A stretch of 64,000 bases of DNA from NCBI RefSeq assembly GCF_009857535.1, contig NZ_WWCS01000016.1, forward strand, positions 1 through 64,000, read 5' to 3'. The notes beneath the pieces are model-generated. The model was not told the DNA's origin, did not search any database, and worked only from the letters and a program-made list of their open reading frames with translations. How positions within the stretch are numbered: the first letter of the stretch is position 1; the number at the start of each line of letters is the position of its first letter. Both the position numbers and the translations under genes were made by a program. The DNA is from Duganella margarita. GTDB taxonomy: Bacteria; Pseudomonadota; Gammaproteobacteria; Burkholderiales; Burkholderiaceae_D. Of the stretch, positions 32,549-41,560 are shown piece after piece.

Positions 32549-33448
32549 TTAAGCTTTCTCGCACTGTGCGCGCAGGAAGTCGCGCAGTTGCAGCACGGTC
32601 GGCGTGATCTGCGCGCGGTGCATGCAGACCATATTGAGCGGGGTCGGTTCGCCCAGCGCATCGGGCAGCAGCACTTGCAGGCGGCCGGCGCGAATGTCGG
32701 CGCTGACGTCCAGACGCGACTTGTAGGCGATACCGACCCCGGCCACGGCCCAGCGCCGCACCACGTCGGCATCGTCGGCAGTGCGGTTACCGCGGACGTG
32801 CACCACGTCCGGCGCGGCGTGCTGTTCGCTGTAAAAACTCCAGCGGTCATGGATGACGTCGTCCAGCATGAAGCGCAGGCAGTTGTGCTGCGCCAGGTCG
32901 TCCAGCGAATGGAGCTTGCCGTGCTGCTTCAGGTATTCGGGCGAAGCCACCAGCACGCGGCGGTTTTCCGGCGCCAGCGGCAAGGCGACCAGGCTGGAAT
33001 CTTCCTGCTTGCCGTAGCGGATGGCGATGTCGATCGGCTGCCGGTACATGTCCGACACGCGGTCGCTGATGCCCAGTTGCAGCACCACTTTCGGATACTG
33101 CGCCTGGAATTCGTCCAGCCAGCCCACCACCAGATTGCGCCCGAGGTCGGACGGCATGGAGATTTTCAGCGTGCCGCCCAGGATTTCCTTGCCCTGAATC
33201 AGCGCATCATGTCCCTCTTTCAGCATGCGCAGCGCCTCGCTCGCATGGCGCAGATAGTGCTCGCCCTCCTCCGTTAGCCGCAGCGAGCGCGTGGTACGCG
33301 CGAACAGGCGCAGTTTCAACTCGGTTTCCAGCCGCTTGAGCGCGGCACTGGCCAGCGCCGGCGAGATCTCCAGTTCACGGGCGGCGGCCGACAAGCTGCC
33401 GCGATCGGCAGTGCGCACAAATACATTGAGATCATCTAGACGCAGCAA
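32549..33448 (-). CDS. LysR family transcriptional regulator
   Basis: A 299-residue LysR-type regulator. The N-terminal winged helix (1-60) has the usual pattern VFVRTADRGSLSAAARELEIS and ALKRLETELKLRLFARTTRS. The effector-binding domain spans about 90-295. The sequence fits the CrgA/AaeR-like group of LysR proteins. It is divergent from an NADPH-type quinone or alcohol oxidoreductase gene 98 bp away, the classic arrangement in which a LysR protein controls its neighbour. A small-molecule or quinone inducer is likely but cannot be named. Confidence 0.88.
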   Translation of the reverse strand: MLRLDDLNVFVRTADRGSLSAAARELEISPALASAALKRLETELKLRLFARTTRSLRLTEEGEHYLRHASEALRMLKEGHDALIQGKEILGGTLKISMPSDLGRNLVVGWLDEFQAQYPKVVLQLGISDRVSDMYRQPIDIAIRYGKQEDSSLVALPLAPENRRVLVASPEYLKQHGKLHSLDDLAQHNCLRFMLDDVIHDRWSFYSEQHAAPDVVHVRGNRTADDADVVRRWAVAGVGIAYKSRLDVSADIRAGRLQVLLPDALGEPTPLNMVCMHRAQITPTVLQLRDFLRAQCEKA

Positions 33449-33546
33449 TTTTCTTCATTCCTTTGAAAGAGTTTCGCCAAAAGGCGCTTTTTTCTCGTTA
33501 TAAAACAAAATATCATAGTTCCATCCTAACTTCATCGGAGAATCCC

Positions 33547-34563
33547 ATGAAAGCAATCGCCTACCGCAAATCGCTCCCTATCGAAGACGCTGAATCGCTG
33601 ATCGACATCGAACTGCCAACGCCACAGGCCGCCGGGCGCGACCTGCTGGTCGAAGTGCGCGCCATTTCGGTCAATCCGGTCGACACCAAGATCCGCCGCA
33701 ACGTGGCGCCGGCCGAGGGCCAGGCCAAGGTGATCGGCTGGGACGCGGCCGGCGTGGTGAAAGCGGTGGGCCCGGACGTGAGCCTGTTCAAGGTCGGCGA
33801 CGAAGTCTGGTACGCAGGCGACCTGACCCGCCCCGGCACCAACAGCGAACTGCACCTGGTGGACGAGCGCATCGTCGGCTTCAAACCAAAGAACCTGGAC
33901 TTCGCGCAGGCCGCCGCGCTGCCGCTGACCACCATCACCGCGTGGGAATTGCTGTTCGACCGACTGGGCGTGAGCCGCGATGCGGCCGCCACCAGCGGCA
34001 AGTCGTTGCTGGTGATCGGCGCGGCCGGCGGCGTCGGTTCGATTTTGGTGCAGCTGGCGCGTCAGCTGACCGGCCTGACCATCATCGGCACCGCGTCGCG
34101 TCCGGAAACCGGCGAGTGGATCAAACAGCTGGGCGCGCACCACGTGATCGACCACAGCAAACCGCTGAATGAAGAAATCGCCCGCCTCGGCCTGCCGCCG
34201 GTAACGTATGTGGCGTCGCTGAACCAGACCGATCACCACTGGGCGGCGATCAGCGAGCTGGTGGCGCCGCAAGGCAAGGTCGCGCTGATCGACGATCCGG
34301 CCAGCATCGACGTCCGCACGCTGAAGCGCAAGAGCGTGTCGCTGCACTGGGAATTCATGTACACCCGCTCGATGTTCCAGACCGACGACATCCAGCAGCA
34401 GCATCAACTGCTAAATGACGTGGCGACGCTGGTGGAAACCGGCGCGGTCAAGACCACGCTGGCGGAGCGCTTCGGCAACATCAATGCCGAGAACCTGAAA
34501 CGGGCGCACGCCCTCATCGAGAGCAACCGCGCCAAAGGAAAAGTGGTGCTGGAAGGCTTTTAA
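33547..34563 (+). CDS. Zinc-type alcohol dehydrogenase/quinone oxidoreductase family protein
   Basis: A 338-residue medium-chain dehydrogenase/reductase. The N-terminal GroES-like domain (about 1-125) leads to a Rossmann domain with the NADPH loop GAAGGVGSILVQLAR (about 158-172). The catalytic zinc-binding Cys/His set is absent, placing it in the zinc-independent quinone-reductase-like branch (ZBALC/TIGR02817 type). It likely reduces quinones or enones. CGGAG precedes ATG 33547. It is divergent from the LysR gene at 32549, presumably its regulator. Its stop codon overlaps that of the convergent gene by four bases. Confidence 0.85.
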   Translation: MKAIAYRKSLPIEDAESLIDIELPTPQAAGRDLLVEVRAISVNPVDTKIRRNVAPAEGQAKVIGWDAAGVVKAVGPDVSLFKVGDEVWYAGDLTRPGTNSELHLVDERIVGFKPKNLDFAQAAALPLTTITAWELLFDRLGVSRDAAATSGKSLLVIGAAGGVGSILVQLARQLTGLTIIGTASRPETGEWIKQLGAHHVIDHSKPLNEEIARLGLPPVTYVASLNQTDHHWAAISELVAPQGKVALIDDPASIDVRTLKRKSVSLHWEFMYTRSMFQTDDIQQQHQLLNDVATLVETGAVKTTLAERFGNINAENLKRAHALIESNRAKGKVVLEGF

Positions 34564-35087
34564 GCCCGGGCGGAGTGGGCCGCGGTGGCATCCGCCTCGG
34601 CCCGCAATTTGGCCAGTACTGCATCGTCATGGCGCGTCAGCGCTTCCTGCATGCGGCTGGCCGAGGCGCAGGATGCTTCCAGCATGTCGATGAAGGCGGT
34701 CTGGCGTCGCTTCAGCGCCGCCGAGTCGTAGCCCAGTTCATCGAACATGCGGCCGATGTCGACGCAATAGTCACGCAGGTCCATCATGGTGCTCTTGGTG
34801 AATTCGATGTCGGTGCGCATGCTGTGGTCCAGATCGAGCATCTCCATTTTTTCCTGTGCCACCGGCGAGGCCTCGCGGATGGCCGGCCCCCAGCGGTCGA
34901 ACTTGCCGCGGATGCGCTTGATGCGCGCAATCTTCTGATCCAGCATGCGGCAATAGTGCCAACTCAGCCAGCAGGTCGGCAGCCGCGCCACAAACCGCGG
35001 CAGGCCGGCAGTAGACAGGTTGCGCTCGAGTTTTTGGACAGCGCTGACCAGGCGTCGCGCGCTGGCTCCGGTAGGAAATTGGGACAT
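34560..35087 (-). CDS. Hypothetical helical protein
   Basis: A 175-residue, highly charged, helical protein without membrane segments apart from a weak hydrophobic patch at 28-46. Residues 48-165 look like a long helical bundle or coiled coil (DQKIARIKRIRGKFDRW, ALKRRQTAFIDMLEASCAS). No known domain is recognised. It may be structural or a protein-binding partner. The 3' end overlaps the dehydrogenase stop on the other strand (TTTTAA shared), so these two transcripts run into each other. Confidence 0.55.
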   Translation of the reverse strand: MSQFPTGASARRLVSAVQKLERNLSTAGLPRFVARLPTCWLSWHYCRMLDQKIARIKRIRGKFDRWGPAIREASPVAQEKMEMLDLDHSMRTDIEFTKSTMMDLRDYCVDIGRMFDELGYDSAALKRRQTAFIDMLEASCASASRMQEALTRHDDAVLAKLRAEADATAAHSARA

Positions 35088-35174
35088 GATGGTAGCTCCT
35101 CTGATGGGTCCAGTGAGCTACAGTAGCCGCCGCATCAAGCACAGGGTTTGATGCGGCTTAAACTCACCGCAAAT

Positions 35175-36374
35175 TTATGCGGAAGTTTTGCGCAACATGG
35201 CTTTGATACCACGCAAGCCCTGGCGAATGCGCGCCTCGTTCTCGATCAGCGCAAAACGCACGTACTCGTCGCCGTACTCCCCGAAGCCGATGCCGGGGGA
35301 GACGCAAACCTTGGCCTCGGCCAGCAGCAGCTTGGCGAATTCCAGCGAGCCGAGATGGCGATAGCCTTCCGGAATGCGGGCCCAGATGTACATCGAGGCT
35401 TTCGGCTTGTCCACCGGCCAGCCGGCTTCGAGCAGCCCCTTGTGCAGCACGTCGCGCCGGCTCTGGTACTGCGCGCAGATCTCGCTGACGCAGGACTGGT
35501 CGCCCTCCAGCGCGGCGATCGCCGCCACCTGCACCGGCGTAAAGCTGCCGTAGTCGTGGTAGCTCTTGATGCGCGCCAGCGCCGCCACCAGCTCCTTGTT
35601 GCCGACCATGAAGCCCACGCGCCAGCCGGCCATGTTGTAGCTCTTGGACAGTGTGAAGAATTCTACCGCCACCTCGCGCGCGCCGGGCACCTGCATGATG
35701 GACGGCGCTTTCCACCCGTCGAAGACGATATCGGCGTAGGCCAGGTCATGCACCACCAGGATGCTGTGCTGCCTGGCCAGCGCCACCACGCGCTCGAAGA
35801 ACTCCAGTTCGACGCACTGCGCGGTGGGATTCGACGGGAAGCCGAGGATCATCATCTTCGGCTTCGGGTAGCTTTCGCGCACCGCCCGTTCCAGTTCGTC
35901 GAAGAAATCGATGCCGGGCGTCATGCGCACCGAGCGGATATTCGCGCCAGCGATCACCGCGCCCCAGATGTGGATCGGGTAGCTGGGATTGGGCACCAGC
36001 ACGGTGTCGCCCTGGTCCAGCGTAGCCAGCATCAGGTGCGCCAGGCCTTCCTTGGAGCCGATGGTGACGATGGCTTCCGAGTCCGGATCGAACTCGACGT
36101 CGTAACGCGTCTTGTACCAGCGCGCAATGGCGCGGCGCAGGCGCGGGATGCCTTTGGAGGCCGAGTAGCCGTGGGTGTCGGGCCGTTGCACAGTGTCGAC
36201 CAGCTTGTTCACGATGTGCGGCGGCGTGGCGCCGTCTGGATTGCCCATCGACATATCGATGATGTCTTCGCCGCGCCGGCGCGCCGCCAGCTTGAGCTCG
36301 GCGGTAACATTGAAAACGTAGGGAGGCAGGCGATCGATACGCGCAAAGCTGCGCGGAGTTTGGGTGTCAGTCAT
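35175..36374 (-). CDS. alaC: Alanine transaminase AlaC-type aminotransferase
   Basis: A 399-residue class I PLP aminotransferase. The Schiff-base lysine is Lys244 (TLSKSYNMAGWRVG). The PLP-ring Asp is at 210 (HDLAYADI), and GSKEGLAHL contacts the phosphate. The N-terminal PPYVFNV and MSMGNPDGATP are strong AlaC markers. It interconverts alanine and pyruvate with glutamate/2-oxoglutarate. ATG 36374 is preferred over an in-frame extension. Upstream, 97 bp separate it from the next gene on the same strand. A second, different aminotransferase is at 41.6 kb. Confidence 0.87.
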   Translation of the reverse strand: MTDTQTPRSFARIDRLPPYVFNVTAELKLAARRRGEDIIDMSMGNPDGATPPHIVNKLVDTVQRPDTHGYSASKGIPRLRRAIARWYKTRYDVEFDPDSEAIVTIGSKEGLAHLMLATLDQGDTVLVPNPSYPIHIWGAVIAGANIRSVRMTPGIDFFDELERAVRESYPKPKMMILGFPSNPTAQCVELEFFERVVALARQHSILVVHDLAYADIVFDGWKAPSIMQVPGAREVAVEFFTLSKSYNMAGWRVGFMVGNKELVAALARIKSYHDYGSFTPVQVAAIAALEGDQSCVSEICAQYQSRRDVLHKGLLEAGWPVDKPKASMYIWARIPEGYRHLGSLEFAKLLLAEAKVCVSPGIGFGEYGDEYVRFALIENEARIRQGLRGIKAMLRKTSA

Positions 36375-36471
36375 GGATGTCTCACGTAAGCGCCCGGAAC
36401 CGTCCGAGCGACGCTGATGCAGTTGCATCGGGATCGATACTAGACGATCCCGTCCACGTCTGGCAAGCGCC

Positions 36472-36789
36472 TTATGCGGCGGCTTGTTTTTCCTGCTCGC
36501 TGAACCACTCGAACAAAATCAGGCCGATGATGGAGGCGACCGGCATGAAGCACAGCGACACCAGCACCCACACCACCGGCGAACGGCCCAGGCGCTTGGC
36601 GGCCATGGCGATGAAGAACAGGTGCAGCACCAGGCAGACGAAAATCCCGATGCCGGCGGCGATGATCAGCAGCACGGACTGGCTGGTGTACTTGAACAGT
36701 GGCGGCATAAACGACGCCACGCCGAAGATCCACAGCACCAGCGTGACGGCAGCGGCAGCAATCGGTTGTTGGGCACGAGCGACTTGCAT
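36472..36789 (-). CDS. Hypothetical three-helix membrane protein
   Basis: A 105-residue inner-membrane protein with three hydrophobic helices (about 9-28, 38-58 and 70-94) and a short charged C-terminus (EWFSEQEKQAAA). AAGGAGG is ideally placed before ATG 36789, which fixes the start against a longer reading frame. No domain is recognised. It lies 60 bp downstream of a coiled-coil membrane protein gene and upstream of alaC, all on the minus strand. Confidence 0.68.
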   Translation of the reverse strand: MQVARAQQPIAAAAVTLVLWIFGVASFMPPLFKYTSQSVLLIIAAGIGIFVCLVLHLFFIAMAAKRLGRSPVVWVLVSLCFMPVASIIGLILFEWFSEQEKQAAA

Positions 36790-36849
36790 GACACCTCCTT
36801 GGAAGAAGCATCCATGCTGCCACGAACGCATTGTAAAAGCAACAAGCAG

Positions 36850-37122
36850 CTATTTGTAGGGCGGCATCTGGATGACGATGGGCGCCGGCTGCGCGGGCGG
36901 AGCTTTGGGTACGGCGTTGTTCAGAACGAACGTCATGATAGTGATGGCGGCCACGCTGGCGCCAAAAACGAGGCCAATCATCCATTTGACCAGTGTGGCC
37001 CCCATTTCCGCCAAGTCTTCCTTGGTGGCCGTGTGCTCCAATTGCGACTCTATCTTCGCCAGACGTCCGAGCACATCGACGAACAGTTCGTCGTGTTTGT
37101 CGAGGCGGGCTTCGATATCCAT
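36850..37122 (-). CDS. Coiled-coil membrane protein, PAPIVI-tail family
   Basis: A 90-residue protein: a helical, coiled-coil N-terminal half (IEARLDKHDELFVDVLGRLA), one transmembrane helix (about 46-68, after LVKWMIGLVFGA) and a Pro-rich tail ending APIVIQMPPYK. The plan coil, (I/V)KW, membrane helix, then PAPIVI is shared with the proteins at 52763 and 54382, so the three are a paralogous family dispersed in the window. The layout resembles small tail-anchored DUF1640-like proteins, but no assignment is certain. Confidence 0.68.
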   Translation of the reverse strand: MDIEARLDKHDELFVDVLGRLAKIESQLEHTATKEDLAEMGATLVKWMIGLVFGASVAAITIMTFVLNNAVPKAPPAQPAPIVIQMPPYK

Positions 37123-37177
37123 AATGGTTGCATCTTAGGCCGCTGCGCACGGCTCAGGCAAGCTGAGCCGGTTTGAG

Positions 37178-38032
37178 CTAGCGCAAGGAAGTCAGTGCCG
37201 ACGCCGTCACGATGGCGCCGATGGCCAGCCATTGCGTCAGCGTCAGATGTTCGCCCAGCACCACCATGCCGGCCAGCGCGCTGAGCGCCGGCGCCGCGCT
37301 GCTGAACATGCTGAAGGTGCGCGACGACAACCTGCGCATCGACAGCATCTCCAGCGTGTAAGGCAGCGCGCTGGACATCACGGCAATCGCCATTCCGACC
37401 AGCATGAACGACGGCGTCAGCAACAATGCCCCCGCATGCGCCACGCCGATCGGCACGATGAACAGCGACGCCGCCAGCATGCCCCACGCGACCGACTGTC
37501 CACCCGACATCGACGACACCCGCTTGCCGTAGACAATATACAAGGCCCAGCACACCGCCGCACCGGCCGCATACGCCACGCCCACCGGATCGAGCTGATC
37601 GACATGGCCATGAATCGGCAACAGGAAATACAGGCCCGCCGCCGCCAGGCACACCGCGACGACATCGCGTGGACGATGCGACGACAGCACCGCCACCGTC
37701 AGCGGCCCCGCCACTTCAATCGCCACCGCGATACCCATCGGGATGCGGGAGAAGGCGCGGTAGATCAGCAGATTCATCAGGCCAATCACCGAACCGTAGA
37801 TGGCGACGTTGAGCACCTGCTTCAGCGTCAGCGGCGTGCGCCATGGACGGAAGATCAGCAGCATCACCAGCGCCGACATGCCGACGCGATAGGCCGTCAC
37901 GCCCTCCACGCCGATGCTGGGGAACAGCTGCTTGGCGATCGCCGCGCCGAGGTTCAACGACAGCTGGCTGCACAGCAACGCCAGCCCCGCCAACACGGGA
38001 CTGCCGGCGGGATGTTTATGCACTTCACTCAT
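37178..38032 (-). CDS. EamA/RhtA-type inner-membrane exporter
   Basis: A 284-residue drug/metabolite transporter with ten hydrophobic helices in two EamA repeats. The sequence SRIPMGIAVAIEVAGPLTVAVL and SSALPYTLEMLSMRRL are typical of RhtA, the threonine/homoserine exporter, making amino-acid efflux the likely role. ATG 38032 lies two bases after the TAG stop of the DUF748 gene (TAGGATG), so the two are translationally coupled despite apparently unrelated functions. The substrate is inferred from similarity only. Confidence 0.83.
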   Translation of the reverse strand: MSEVHKHPAGSPVLAGLALLCSQLSLNLGAAIAKQLFPSIGVEGVTAYRVGMSALVMLLIFRPWRTPLTLKQVLNVAIYGSVIGLMNLLIYRAFSRIPMGIAVAIEVAGPLTVAVLSSHRPRDVVAVCLAAAGLYFLLPIHGHVDQLDPVGVAYAAGAAVCWALYIVYGKRVSSMSGGQSVAWGMLAASLFIVPIGVAHAGALLLTPSFMLVGMAIAVMSSALPYTLEMLSMRRLSSRTFSMFSSAAPALSALAGMVVLGEHLTLTQWLAIGAIVTASALTSLR

Positions 38033-38033
38033 C

Positions 38034-41000
38034 CTATTTCGCCGACAGTTCCAGCTTGAGCGCGACTGGCTTGCCGGCGCCGCTGTCGGTGGTGCTCGGT
38101 GCGGCGGTCGACACCGTGGTTGCACCGGCTTCCTTCAATACCGCGATCACCGCTGCGGCACGCTGCGCACCCAGTTGCGGCAAGGCGTCCTTGGCCAAGG
38201 GCTGATTCTGCTCCAGTCGCGTTTGCAGCTTGCCGTAAAAGGCTGTGGCGTCGGCCACCTGCGGCTCGCCCTGCACCAGCTTGCCCAGACGCTGCAACAT
38301 CGGCAGCTTATTCGCGGCAGCGCCGGCGGTGCCCATGGGCGTGTCCGAGGCGCTGTCGCCAGCGGACGCGCCAGGGATGCCCGGGGCGGCGGCAGGAGCC
38401 GTATTGGTAACGCCGGCGCTGGCCTCGGCCGCTTTCTTCTCCTTGTCCAACTCGGCGGCGCCGAAACGTTCGGCGTACAGGTCACGCAGCGCGGTGCGCA
38501 CCTTGCGCTGGCCGATGTCGAGCGGCCCCGGTTGCTCCCCTGCCGCCAGCTTGATGTCTGCCTTGGCCAGCACAGCGCGCCGCAACGCCTGTGCGCGCAA
38601 CGCCGCGCCATCATTGGCTTCGCTGTACAGGCCTGGCACGGACAGTTTCAAGTCCGGCTTCTTGGCCAGAATCTGCGCGACCTGCTTGAGCTTCTCGCGC
38701 TCCGGCGGCAGCACAACGTCGCTGCCGGCATCAAACTCCACCGCTTCCAGTTTGTCGCCGCTCACGCCAAACAGATTACCCAGCGCACGGAACGGCGCCG
38801 TCACCACCTTGGTCATGATGTTGCCCAGCGCCTTCCATACCACCGCGCCATAACTGAAGCTCGGATCGTTCATATTGCCGGCCACCGGAATGCCCAGGTC
38901 AATGCGGCCGTTACTGTCCTTGAGGATGGCCAGCGCCAGCTCCAGCGGCAGCTTCAGCGCGTCAGGACTGTCGATGCGCTCGCCCAAGGTCAGGTTATCC
39001 AGCACCACCTGATTGTTGCCATCCAATTGGCCATTGCGCACCTTGTACTGCAGGTCCAGCGAGATCTTGCCCTGGGCGATCTTGTAGCCGGCAAACTTCA
39101 TGCTGTACGGCGAAGCGGCCACCATGTCGATGTTCTTGAAGATCACGTTCAGGTCGGTGTTATCGGCCGGCACGAACGGGTTCAGCTGACCACGTACGCG
39201 GGCCTGGCCGTAGTCGTCCACGCGGCCATCCAGTTCGATCTGGCTGCGCGCATCGCGCTTGGAGGACAGGCCGGTGATGACGCCGTTCAGTTCATAAATG
39301 TGGGCGCCGAATTGGGGACGCAGGCTGAGGTCGGTGAAGTCCAGCTTGGCGTCCTGCAGGCGCACGCGGCGGATGCGGACCGGAAATGGCTCACTGGCGG
39401 CTGGCGTTGCGGCAACCGCTGGGGCGGATGCAGCGGCCGGGGCCGGCGCCTCCACCAGCAAGCGCTGGGCGTTGAAGCTGCGGTCGTTTTCGATAATCAA
39501 AATTGCGGTCGGCTCGATCACGCGCAGTTCGGCCACGTCCAGCAAATCTGGCTTGAGGCTCAGCGCCAGCTTGTCGGCGCGCACGCTGGACCAGTGGGCG
39601 AAACGGTCGTTATCCAGTTCGTTGAGCGACAGCTGGGCCACTTCAAACGAACCGTCATAGCGCAGCGCCGGATCGGTCTTGCTGTCGCCCGCGCCGGTAC
39701 GCAAGTGGCCCTGCGCGTTGATGGCGCCGTCGGCGATTTTCAGCTTGATGTACTTGGCGAGCAACGGCTGCACTGGCGCCAGCGCCAGTTTGCTCAGCTT
39801 CAGATCGGTATCGACCGCGCCGGTAGAGGGCACGACTTTGCCCTGGGCGGCCAGTTGCCCGCCTTCGCGCAGGCCGACGCCGCCCTCGAATACCAATGGC
39901 TTTTTCAGATCGGTGCTGGCGTCACGGACTTTTAGATTAAAGTCCTGCAAATTGATTTTGATGCCGGTGCCGGCATCATCAAAACGCGCGCCGAATTTGT
40001 TCAGCTCGACCGACCTGATGACGGCTTCCCAGGGTGCGCTGGCCGATGCAGGCGCTGGCGCTGGCGATTTGGCCACCCCTGCGCTGCTGCCCGCCTTCGG
40101 CAGCGTGTTCAGGAACAGGAACTGGCCCTTGGCATCGCGCGACAGATCGAGCTGGCCACCGTCAGCATACAAACGCCCGACGTTGGCCTTGTGCGCATCC
40201 AGATCCAGCGAAGCGTCTTCAAAGCCAATGCGCGACAGCTTGAGCGGCGCTTGCGAACCGGCGTTCATCGACAGGTTATCCATCGAAAAATCGGCATCGG
40301 CGATATTCAGCTTGCTACCGTCCAGTTGCAATGCCAGTTTCAGCTTGGCGTTGTCGGTGCTGACTTTCAGCGCCGGACTAACGGTCTGGTCGAAATAATT
40401 GATCGCCACTGCATCCAGCCCGATCTGCTTGAATTGCAGTTTCCAGCTGCCCTTGGTGGGCGCAGGCGCGGGCTTGGCCGGCGTTGGCGTTGGCGTGGCT
40501 GCCTGCGCCGGCAACGTCAAATTCGCCACATCCAGCTCACCCGTCGCATCGCGCCGCACGGTCAGTGCGCCGCCGCTCAACTGCAAGCTGCCAACGCTGA
40601 CCGACTGCTTCAGCAAATCAACGCCCACGTCACCAACCGCCAGCTGCTTGACCTTCACAAACGCCGCATCCGCGCCACGCTTCAGCGACAGATCGCGCAG
40701 CGTCAGACCTGCGCCAGCCAAACTGGCATCCAGCTTGCCATCCTTGTAGCCAAACTTGTACGGCAGCCTGGCCGACAACTTGCCCTCTTCCACCACCACC
40801 CGCGAGAACGACTTCAGATAGGTCGCCAGGCCCGGCAAAGCCACATTTTCCAGCGTCAGCAAGCCGCTGCCGCTGATCGGATTGACGGCCGCCACACCTT
40901 TCCAGGACAGCTTGCCGCCCAGCCCCGCATCCGCGTTCAGCGTGTAATCGCCATTTTCATCCGGCAGCGTGCTCAGGTTGTTCAGCGCGAAAGTGATCGG

Positions 41001-41507
41001 CGCGAAAATATCGTTGTAGCCGGCGTGCTGGTCATGCATCGCCACCTGGCCGTGATCCAGCACAAAATGTTCGATCACCAGACGCGGCATCGGCGAATCC
41101 GGCTCATCCGGCTTCTTATGCTTTTCCAGGGTCTTCAGGAACTCGGCGATATTGAACTTGCCGTCCTTGGCAATCGCCAGCTGCACGGCCGGCTGCGTGA
41201 TGCGAATCTCGGCAAAACTCCAGGCGCGGCGGAACAGCGAGCGCCACTGCATCTCCACCGCCAGCCCGCCAACCGCGAACAGCGGTGCGCCATCGGCCTC
41301 GGTGAAGCGCACATCCTCCGCCTCCAGACGCAACGTGAAAGGGTTGAAACTGAGCTGGCCGATGCTGGCCTTGCGTTCCAGTTCGGTCTCGGCATACTTG
41401 GGCAGCTGGCTTTTGATCACACTCGGCAACAGCCATGCGCCCGCCAATGCATACACACCGACAGCGCCGACCGCACCGATACCCCACCGCTTCCACCGTA
41501 TTGCCAT
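38034..41507 (-). CDS. Giant DUF748 (AsmA-superfamily) envelope protein
   Basis: An unusually long protein of 1157 residues. An N-terminal transmembrane helix (about 6-28) anchors a periplasmic beta-rich bridge with repeated AsmA-like blocks, such as FNPFTLRLEAEDVRF and NMNDPSFSYGAVVWKALGNI. The family includes lipid-transfer bridge proteins (AsmA, TamB, YhdP), so it may move phospholipids across the periplasm. A C-terminal region (about 900-1157) is helical and low-complexity, with many Ala, Pro and Thr. ATG 41507 is chosen over an upstream TTG. It is divergent from an aminotransferase and coupled to an EamA exporter gene. Confidence 0.82.
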   Translation of the reverse strand: MAIRWKRWGIGAVGAVGVYALAGAWLLPSVIKSQLPKYAETELERKASIGQLSFNPFTLRLEAEDVRFTEADGAPLFAVGGLAVEMQWRSLFRRAWSFAEIRITQPAVQLAIAKDGKFNIAEFLKTLEKHKKPDEPDSPMPRLVIEHFVLDHGQVAMHDQHAGYNDIFAPITFALNNLSTLPDENGDYTLNADAGLGGKLSWKGVAAVNPISGSGLLTLENVALPGLATYLKSFSRVVVEEGKLSARLPYKFGYKDGKLDASLAGAGLTLRDLSLKRGADAAFVKVKQLAVGDVGVDLLKQSVSVGSLQLSGGALTVRRDATGELDVANLTLPAQAATPTPTPAKPAPAPTKGSWKLQFKQIGLDAVAINYFDQTVSPALKVSTDNAKLKLALQLDGSKLNIADADFSMDNLSMNAGSQAPLKLSRIGFEDASLDLDAHKANVGRLYADGGQLDLSRDAKGQFLFLNTLPKAGSSAGVAKSPAPAPASASAPWEAVIRSVELNKFGARFDDAGTGIKINLQDFNLKVRDASTDLKKPLVFEGGVGLREGGQLAAQGKVVPSTGAVDTDLKLSKLALAPVQPLLAKYIKLKIADGAINAQGHLRTGAGDSKTDPALRYDGSFEVAQLSLNELDNDRFAHWSSVRADKLALSLKPDLLDVAELRVIEPTAILIIENDRSFNAQRLLVEAPAPAAASAPAVAATPAASEPFPVRIRRVRLQDAKLDFTDLSLRPQFGAHIYELNGVITGLSSKRDARSQIELDGRVDDYGQARVRGQLNPFVPADNTDLNVIFKNIDMVAASPYSMKFAGYKIAQGKISLDLQYKVRNGQLDGNNQVVLDNLTLGERIDSPDALKLPLELALAILKDSNGRIDLGIPVAGNMNDPSFSYGAVVWKALGNIMTKVVTAPFRALGNLFGVSGDKLEAVEFDAGSDVVLPPEREKLKQVAQILAKKPDLKLSVPGLYSEANDGAALRAQALRRAVLAKADIKLAAGEQPGPLDIGQRKVRTALRDLYAERFGAAELDKEKKAAEASAGVTNTAPAAAPGIPGASAGDSASDTPMGTAGAAANKLPMLQRLGKLVQGEPQVADATAFYGKLQTRLEQNQPLAKDALPQLGAQRAAAVIAVLKEAGATTVSTAAPSTTDSGAGKPVALKLELSAK

Positions 41508-41547
41508 ACCCAGCCAGCCTTTACTATTTTTATGTAACAAGCAACAG

Positions 41548-41553
41548 TATAAT
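41548..41553 (+). promoter_or_regulatory. Perfect -10 (TATAAT) of a likely leaderless gene
   Basis: TATAAT at 41548-41553 lies seven bases before ATG 41561. Transcription would begin at or next to the A of the start codon, so the mRNA is probably leaderless, consistent with the absence of a ribosome binding site. No convincing -35 is visible. Confidence 0.6.
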
Positions 41554-41560
41554 CGATGCC

